A stretch of DNA of 64,000 nucleotides from Microcoleus sp036704825 (GTDB lineage Bacteria; Cyanobacteriota; Cyanobacteriia; Cyanobacteriales; Microcoleaceae): positions 1-64,000 of the forward strand of contig JAUBSN010000036.1 in NCBI GenBank assembly GCA_036704825.1. The letters are read 5' to 3'. A program made the translations under genes and the position numbers. Positions within the stretch are counted from its first letter, which is position 1. Every line of letters begins with the position of its first letter. Below the pieces are notes generated by a model that was given only the letters and a program-made list of their open reading frames with translations, searched no databases and was not told where the DNA came from. Positions 59,711 through 64,000 of the stretch are shown piece by piece.

Positions 59711-60677
59711 GATTGCCCCTGATCTCGAACCCAGTGAGGTTAGTCAGAGATGTCAGCGATGTAAAGTCTGATATTTGATTATCGCTCAGATCTAGGGAAG
59801 TGAGGTTAGTCAAAGATGTCAGCGGTGTAATGTCTGATATTTGATTGCGGCTGAGGTCGAGGTTCGTGAGGTTAGTCAGAGATTTCAGCGGTGTAGTGTC
59901 TGATATTTTATTGATTCTGAGATCGAGGTGCGTGAGGTTAGTCAGAGATTTCAGCGGTGTAATGTCGGATATTTTATTGAAGTCCACATCGAGGTGCGTG
60001 AGGTTAGTCAGAGATTTCAGCGGTGTAATGTCGGATATTTTATTGAAGTCCACATCGAGGTGCGTGAGGTTAGTCAGAGATTTCAGCGGTGTAATGTCTG
60101 ATATGTTATTGATTCTGAGATCGAGGTGCGTGAGGTTAGTCAGAGATTTCAGCGGTGTAATGTCTGATATGTTATTGAAGCCCAGATCGAGGTACGTGAG
60201 GTTAGTCAGAGATTTCAGCGGTGTAATGTCTGATATTTTATTGACGCTAAGTCCGAGGTGCGTGAGGTTAGTCAGAGATTTCAGCGGTGTAATGTCTGAT
60301 ATTGGATTGAAGTTGAGATCGAGGTAAGTGAGGTTAGTCAGAGATTTCAGCGGTGTAATGTCTGATATTTCATTGTCTATGAGCTTGATTTCAGCGAGAC
60401 TTGAAAGCTTTTGGTTAGCTGGCTCGCACTCATTAGTTACAACTTGCCCCAACAACACATCAACAGTGCGTCTAGCCTCTGGATTCAACTTAGCTTTATT
60501 GACACACCAATCGGTAAAAGTTTTGTAGTTTGCTGTCGGTGTTTGCTGTCCTACAGCCTCTGGCAATCTGTAGCCACCAAAAATGAAAATTAAAGACAGA
60601 CTGAAGGCGATACACTGCCAAGCATACCGCTTCGCAATTCTGGGCCAATTTCTATTACTTAAACGTTTTTTTAACAT
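59700..60677 (-). CDS. Internalin-like leucine-rich-repeat protein, C-terminus cut by a MITE
   Basis: 325 residues. Basic N-terminus and signal segment (YAWQCIAFSLSLIFIFGGYRL), then a small domain with Cys pair (FTDWCVNKAKLNPEARRTVDVLLG, NECEPANQ), typical of cyanobacterial LRR proteins. Ten to eleven 22-residue repeats follow (consensus ISDITPLKSLTNLTHLDL). The last reads IRGNRRC-stop because a 115-bp element inserted at 59596-59710; the ancestral frame would continue for about 36 residues more. The truncated protein may still fold. Adjacent repeats are nearly identical, evidence of recent tandem duplication. Confidence 0.88.
   Translation of the reverse strand: MLKKRLSNRNWPRIAKRYAWQCIAFSLSLIFIFGGYRLPEAVGQQTPTANYKTFTDWCVNKAKLNPEARRTVDVLLGQVVTNECEPANQKLSSLAEIKLIDNEISDITPLKSLTNLTYLDLNFNPISDITPLKSLTNLTHLGLSVNKISDITPLKSLTNLTYLDLGFNNISDITPLKSLTNLTHLDLRINNISDITPLKSLTNLTHLDVDFNKISDITPLKSLTNLTHLDVDFNKISDITPLKSLTNLTHLDLRINKISDTTPLKSLTNLTNLDLSRNQISDITPLTSLTNLTSLDLSDNQISDFTSLTSLTNLTGFEIRGNRRC
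59726..60400 (-). repeat. 66-bp tandem repeats coding for LRR units
   Basis: About ten units of 66 bp with core GTTAGTCAGAGATTTCAGCG. Two consecutive units (about 59970-60101) are identical in protein sequence (LDVDFNK) and nearly so in DNA. One unit has a Thr replacing Ile (ISDTTPL). Confidence 0.9.
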
Positions 60678-60971
60678 TTGGCGTTCCTTTCCATTTCTAT
60701 CGAAACTCTCTGAGTGAAGCTATGATAACATGATTTACGCAACTGTTTCCTTAAATCAAGGGTTGCGATCGCAATGTAAAGATATCGCAATGATATAAGT
60801 TCCAGGGGCGGGACACGGCAATGCCTTGTGCCTACAGATGTCTAATACTAAATTCGGCTTTAATATTCCCTTATTTTTTAGTGTGCACAGGTAGAGTTCG
60901 TTTGTAGAAACGCGGTTTCAAGCGCCGATTACGATCTACAAACAAAATTCAATTATGAGAAATTTTTGTTA

Positions 60972-61075
60972 AGTAATGAGATTAGCTGGTACGCCGTTGA
61001 GAGTAGCTAAGATTTGATCGGTGTTGGCAATTTTGATTAAAGTTGTAGTGTTTTCTTGAACTATGCTGAGTCGCT
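60972..61075 (-). pseudogene. Relic of an RTX-protein C-terminus
   Basis: The minus strand reads ERLSIVQENTTTLIKIANTD and QILATLNGVPANLIT, then stop. It matches the C-terminal region of the large RTX protein ending at 21778 (RLSIVEENTTTFIKIANTD, QILASLKGVPANLIT) with a few substitutions, also at the DNA level. Nothing upstream continues the gene. Confidence 0.85.
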
Positions 61076-61170
61076 CGCCCTTTTTCCCGATTACCGATTA
61101 CCAAGCGTACCGCGCTGTTACACCAGAAGTGCTATAGTGCTTTTGCTGAAACTTTGATTAGGTGGATTTA

Positions 61171-61260
61171 ATGAACATCCCCAATAAAGCCAAGGAGTTG
61201 GCGAGCGACCAACACGCCACTCAGAAATACGGCGAACATCCTTATTCTTTAGTCTCTTAG
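61171..61260 (+). pseudogene. N-terminal fragment of an HD-domain (SpoT-like) phosphohydrolase
   Basis: 29 codons, MNIPNKAKELASDQHATQKY followed by GEHPYSLVS and a stop. The pattern A-x2-x-H-x2-Q-x-Y-G-x2-PY resembles the first helix of RelA/SpoT-like HD hydrolases, which would continue with HL..V. Too short to function. GGTGG lies upstream of the ATG. Confidence 0.45.
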
Positions 61261-61589
61261 AGAGGGAGGAAAGTTTGTGTAGTAGCGGTTTCAATCGGCG
61301 AGTCTGACCAGAGTTTTTAACGCTGATTTGGTATAATTTATCACTACTGAAAACCCTTGCTCTTAATCATTACAAATTTTTATGGTTTTCCTCAGTAACA
61401 TGAGAAAAAAACTGGCAGTAAATAAACTATAAAGTATCATATTAGTTGTCAAGCTAAAAAACAAATTAGCTGTGAATTTCACTAAAATTTAAAATAATTA
61501 ATTTCTCAACCCCATTTGCAGGAAGGGCAACTGTGAATTCAACTATTAAGTTAATTGACAGTATAAATCACGTCCGAGGAAGAGATTAA

Positions 61590-61640
61590 TGTTTCATGCT
61601 CAAACTTTCTTTACCTATGCTAAAATTTGAGCGTGAAACA
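61590..61640. other. Long hairpin upstream of selO
   Basis: TGTTTCATGCTCAAA (61590-61604) and TTTGAGCGTGAAACA (61626-61640) pair over 15 bp with one mismatch around a 21-nt loop. It lies 142 nt before selO. It may be a regulatory leader structure or another repeat. Confidence 0.5.
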
Positions 61641-61781
61641 GCACTGGGATGAAAGGAAAAGCCATACTCGGCTATAGACGAGGGATAAAAAGGGTCTGAG
61701 GCGATTGTTGACACCAATGCAGTCTGCACCTTACCCGTATATAATTTGGAGCGATCGCCAATTTCAAGATAAAATAGAAAA

Positions 61782-63215
61782 ATGTCAAATCCTTTGCTTT
61801 CCCTCAACTACGAACCCGCGATTGAATCCCTCGGCGGCGACTATTTTGATGAAGTCGCTGCTGCCGATTTTCCGCAGCATATTCTCCGCTTCCGCAATGA
61901 CAAATTATTGCCGATATTAGGTTTAGACCCCGCACAAGTAACCGACAAACATTTTATCGAAGCGTTCGGCGAATTTCACTGTGTCCGCCCCTTTCTCGCA
62001 CTCCGCTATCACGGCTATCAATTCAACACATATAACCCCAATTTAGGCGACGGTAGAGGCTTCTTATACGGCCAAGTTCGCGGTACTGACGGCAGACTTT
62101 ACGACTTCGGCACTAAAGGTTCCGGCCGCACTCCGTACTCGCGGGGCGGTGACGGTAGACTAACCCTCAAAGGGGGTATTCGCGAAGTTTTAGCCGCCGA
62201 AGCTTTGCACAGATTGGGAGTTCGGACATCTCGCTGTTTTAGTTTAGTTGAAACGGGCGAGGCTTTGTGGCGGGGGGACGAACCATCTCCGACGCGATCG
62301 TCGGTAATGGTGCGTTTTAGTGATTCTCACATCCGGTTTGGAACTTTTGAAAGATTGCACTATATCCGCCGCCCTGATTTAACTAAAAAACTTTTAGATT
62401 TTGTGATTGAATATTACTATCCTGAACTGCATTTAGAAGCAAGCAAGGCTGGTTTTTTGGCGTCGGAAAAGTATGCGCTATTTTATGCAGATTTAGTCCA
62501 GAGAGTAGCCGAATTAGTCGCTCAGTGGATGGTGGCAGGGTTTTGCCACGCTGTACTGAATACTGATAATATGTCGATTACTGGAGAAAGTTTCGATTAC
62601 GGGCCTTTCGCTTTTATCCCAACTTACAAGCCGGAATTTACAGCAGCTTATTTTGACTATTCGGGTCTTTATTGTTACGGCAATCAACCGTTGATTTGTA
62701 GGGACAATTTAGAGAAGCTTCAGGAACCGCTAGCAGCGGCAATTCCTCAAGCTGATATGGATGCGGGTTTGGCAAAGTTCGGCGATTATTATAATGCAGC
62801 TTATCGGCAGTTGATGCTAAGTAAATTGGGATTTGAGCATTTGCCAGAGGCGGAGGGAGATGAGTTGTTGAAGGTGACAATTAAAATGCTGGCGGAGTCT
62901 CAAGTAGGCTATCACGATTTCTTTTTTGAACTGCGAAGACAGTTCCATCGCACTTGGCGAGATGATGCCAGTCAAATTTTTGCTGAGGCGGAACCGACGG
63001 ACTTGATAGCACCTTGGCGGCAGTTTTATTATCACGTTTTGCAAAGTTTGTCGGCGGATGATATGGACAAAATGGCTGCCAGGTTGCTCCGGCACAATCC
63101 CGAACAATCGCTGTTGAGACCGACGATTGAGGCTGTTTGGGAGTCCATAGCTATTGAGGATAATTGGCAACCATTTTATGAATTGGTTAAACGACTTCAA
63201 GATCATGAAAATTGA
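61782..63215 (+). CDS. selO: SelO/YdiU protein adenylyltransferase
   Basis: 477 residues, typical length. Pseudokinase fold with SelO hallmarks: YGYQFNTYNP-type substrate region (YHGYQFNTYNPNLGDGRG), LYDFGTKGSGRTPYSRGGDGRLTLKGGIREVLAAEAL, and the metal-binding GFCHAVLNTDNMSITGESFDYGPFAFI. Catalyses AMP transfer from ATP to Ser/Thr/Tyr of target proteins, often linked to redox stress. The C-terminus (ELVKRLQDHEN) lacks the Cys or selenocysteine motif found in many homologues, so redox control through that motif is not expected here. Confidence 0.95.
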   Translation: MSNPLLSLNYEPAIESLGGDYFDEVAAADFPQHILRFRNDKLLPILGLDPAQVTDKHFIEAFGEFHCVRPFLALRYHGYQFNTYNPNLGDGRGFLYGQVRGTDGRLYDFGTKGSGRTPYSRGGDGRLTLKGGIREVLAAEALHRLGVRTSRCFSLVETGEALWRGDEPSPTRSSVMVRFSDSHIRFGTFERLHYIRRPDLTKKLLDFVIEYYYPELHLEASKAGFLASEKYALFYADLVQRVAELVAQWMVAGFCHAVLNTDNMSITGESFDYGPFAFIPTYKPEFTAAYFDYSGLYCYGNQPLICRDNLEKLQEPLAAAIPQADMDAGLAKFGDYYNAAYRQLMLSKLGFEHLPEAEGDELLKVTIKMLAESQVGYHDFFFELRRQFHRTWRDDASQIFAEAEPTDLIAPWRQFYYHVLQSLSADDMDKMAARLLRHNPEQSLLRPTIEAVWESIAIEDNWQPFYELVKRLQDHEN

Positions 63216-63387
63216 TTGATAATAGCTAGCATTAATAGCGCTCTGGGGCCGGTTAACCAGCAGTTTCTGTTGGTATTCAAGATTAGGGTGAGCCCCCCCG
63301 GAGCAATCGGAGATTATAAAAATCTGCCACATAAGAAATATAACACCGAGAAATAATGACTAATGACTAATGACTAATGACTAATGA
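63216..63387. other. Intergenic, TGACTAA heptamer repeats
   Basis: No gene. Ends in tandem TAATGAC units (63355-63390) directly beside the TPR gene stop. Confidence 0.6.
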
Positions 63388-64000
63388 CTACTTGAGCTTT
63401 TCAATCTCAAATTGGGCATCTTTGTAACCGCCGGTAAGTCCTTGATCTAGAAACATTTTGCCGGCTTTTTCTAAATCGCTAATTGCTCCTGCTTTGTCTC
63501 CCAAGGAACGGCGAACGAGGCCTCTACCGTAGTAAGCAGCAGCATAATTCGGACTGATCCGAATAGCTTGGACGTAATCGGCGATCGCACTATTGTAATT
63601 CTTTAACTCATGATAAATCTTGGCCCGATTGGCGTAAGCTTCAGCATTGTTGGGATTGAACCCGATTGCTGCTGTAAAATCTGCGATCGCCCCCTGCGCG
63701 TCACCCCCGGCGCTGCGAGCTAAACCGCGATTGTTCAAAGCATTAAAATCATTCGGATTCACTGTCAGCGCTTGAGTGCAATCGGCAATTGCTTTCGGAT
63801 AATCCTTCAAATTTAAATAAGCAATGCAGCGATTGTTGTAAGGAACCCCATCCTCATCGCTCAGGGAAATTGCCTGAGTGCAATCGTCAATTGCCGCTTG
63901 ATGCGCTCCCAAATTCAACTGGGTGCTGCAACGATTAGCGTAAGCATCTCCACTCTCGGGATCGATCGCGATTACCTGAGAATAATCCGCCAAAGCTCCC
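63388..64000 (-). CDS. TPR-repeat protein (partial, 5' end beyond window)
   Basis: At least 201 residues, continuing past the window edge; the TTG at 63993 is probably internal. Five to six TPR units in 34-residue register: AYANRCSTQLNLGAHQAAID, YNNRCIAYLNLKDYPKAIAD, ALNNRGLARSAGGDAQGAIAD, AYANRAKIYHELKNYNSAIAD, AYYGRGLVRRSLGDKAGAISD. A protein-interaction scaffold; no other domain is visible in this part. Confidence 0.85.
   Translation of the reverse strand, partial: GALADYSQVIAIDPESGDAYANRCSTQLNLGAHQAAIDDCTQAISLSDEDGVPYNNRCIAYLNLKDYPKAIADCTQALTVNPNDFNALNNRGLARSAGGDAQGAIADFTAAIGFNPNNAEAYANRAKIYHELKNYNSAIADYVQAIRISPNYAAAYYGRGLVRRSLGDKAGAISDLEKAGKMFLDQGLTGGYKDAQFEIEKLK

Larger units (their letters stand above)
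60678..61781. other. 1.1-kb region of relics, no intact gene
   Basis: It holds an RTX C-terminus relic (60972-61075), a 29-codon HD-domain fragment (61171-61260), a hairpin (61590-61640) and AT-rich spacers. The rest shows nothing I can name. The density of relics suggests decay of former insertions. Confidence 0.6.

Overview
The window looks like chromosomal DNA of a filamentous cyanobacterium, most likely an Oscillatoriales relative of Microcoleus or Oscillatoria (inference). Evidence: the octamer GCGATCGC (HIP1) and its core CGATCG recur throughout; short heptamer tandem repeats (TTTTAGA type and CAGTTGG type) fill many intergenic gaps; and several genes belong to families typical of cyanobacteria (plastoquinone-pathway prenyltransferase, DUF1822, DUF4114, DUF4347, TIGR02652, CtpA-type protease). 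No rRNA, tRNA or CRISPR array was recognised.

Layout. 1-4750: a proline-rich secreted protein with a damaged or non-canonical start codon, a membrane-anchored duplicated-domain protein, an anion permease and a cupin/methyltransferase pair. 4860-16530: an orphan membrane protein, a CPA1 cation/proton antiporter and a kdp potassium-uptake operon (kdpA-kdpB-Uma2 gene-kdpF-like-kdpC-short kdpD, all minus strand). A histidine kinase/NarL-type regulator pair is transcribed divergently; because the KdpD is truncated and has no kinase, this pair is a reasonable candidate regulator. 16890-21780: a truncated DUF4347 gene and a 1441-residue Calx-beta/RTX surface or secreted protein. 22220-24930: exopolyphosphatase and 4-hydroxybenzoate prenyltransferase. 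25196-31353: a CHAT protease fused to a WD40 propeller, a DUF1822 protein, a small secreted peptide, a winged-helix/TPR protein, a sigma-70-like factor and a small membrane protein. This is the best candidate for a little-described signalling or conflict module. 31631-35614: a 1327-residue protein that combines DUF4114, a subtilase, LysM, LGFP-like repeats and a C39-like cysteine peptidase.

35718-37183 carries a ParDE-like and a MazF-like toxin/antitoxin pair, and 53280-53869 a second ParDE pair. 37324-46087 has a TIGR00725/thioredoxin pair, a PstS-like lipoprotein followed by a sensor kinase, WecB, an RluE-type pseudouridine synthase, a conserved hypothetical and a Ctp protease. 46727-53038 has an FkbM methyltransferase, a double cupin, an Nramp gene cut by one in-frame stop codon, a VKOR-thioredoxin fusion and a His-rich metal P-type ATPase with a SmtB-like operator upstream. 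54226-64000 has a VOC protein, TIGR02652, a gamma carbonic anhydrase-like protein, an unknown protein, a GH116 glucosidase, a leucine-rich-repeat gene interrupted by a 115-bp MITE with an 8-bp target duplication, gene relics, SelO, and the edge of a TPR gene.

Intergenic DNA is rich in small repeats: at least four families of hairpin or inverted-repeat elements have two or more copies here. Function assignments rest on reading motifs by eye; no database search was run.
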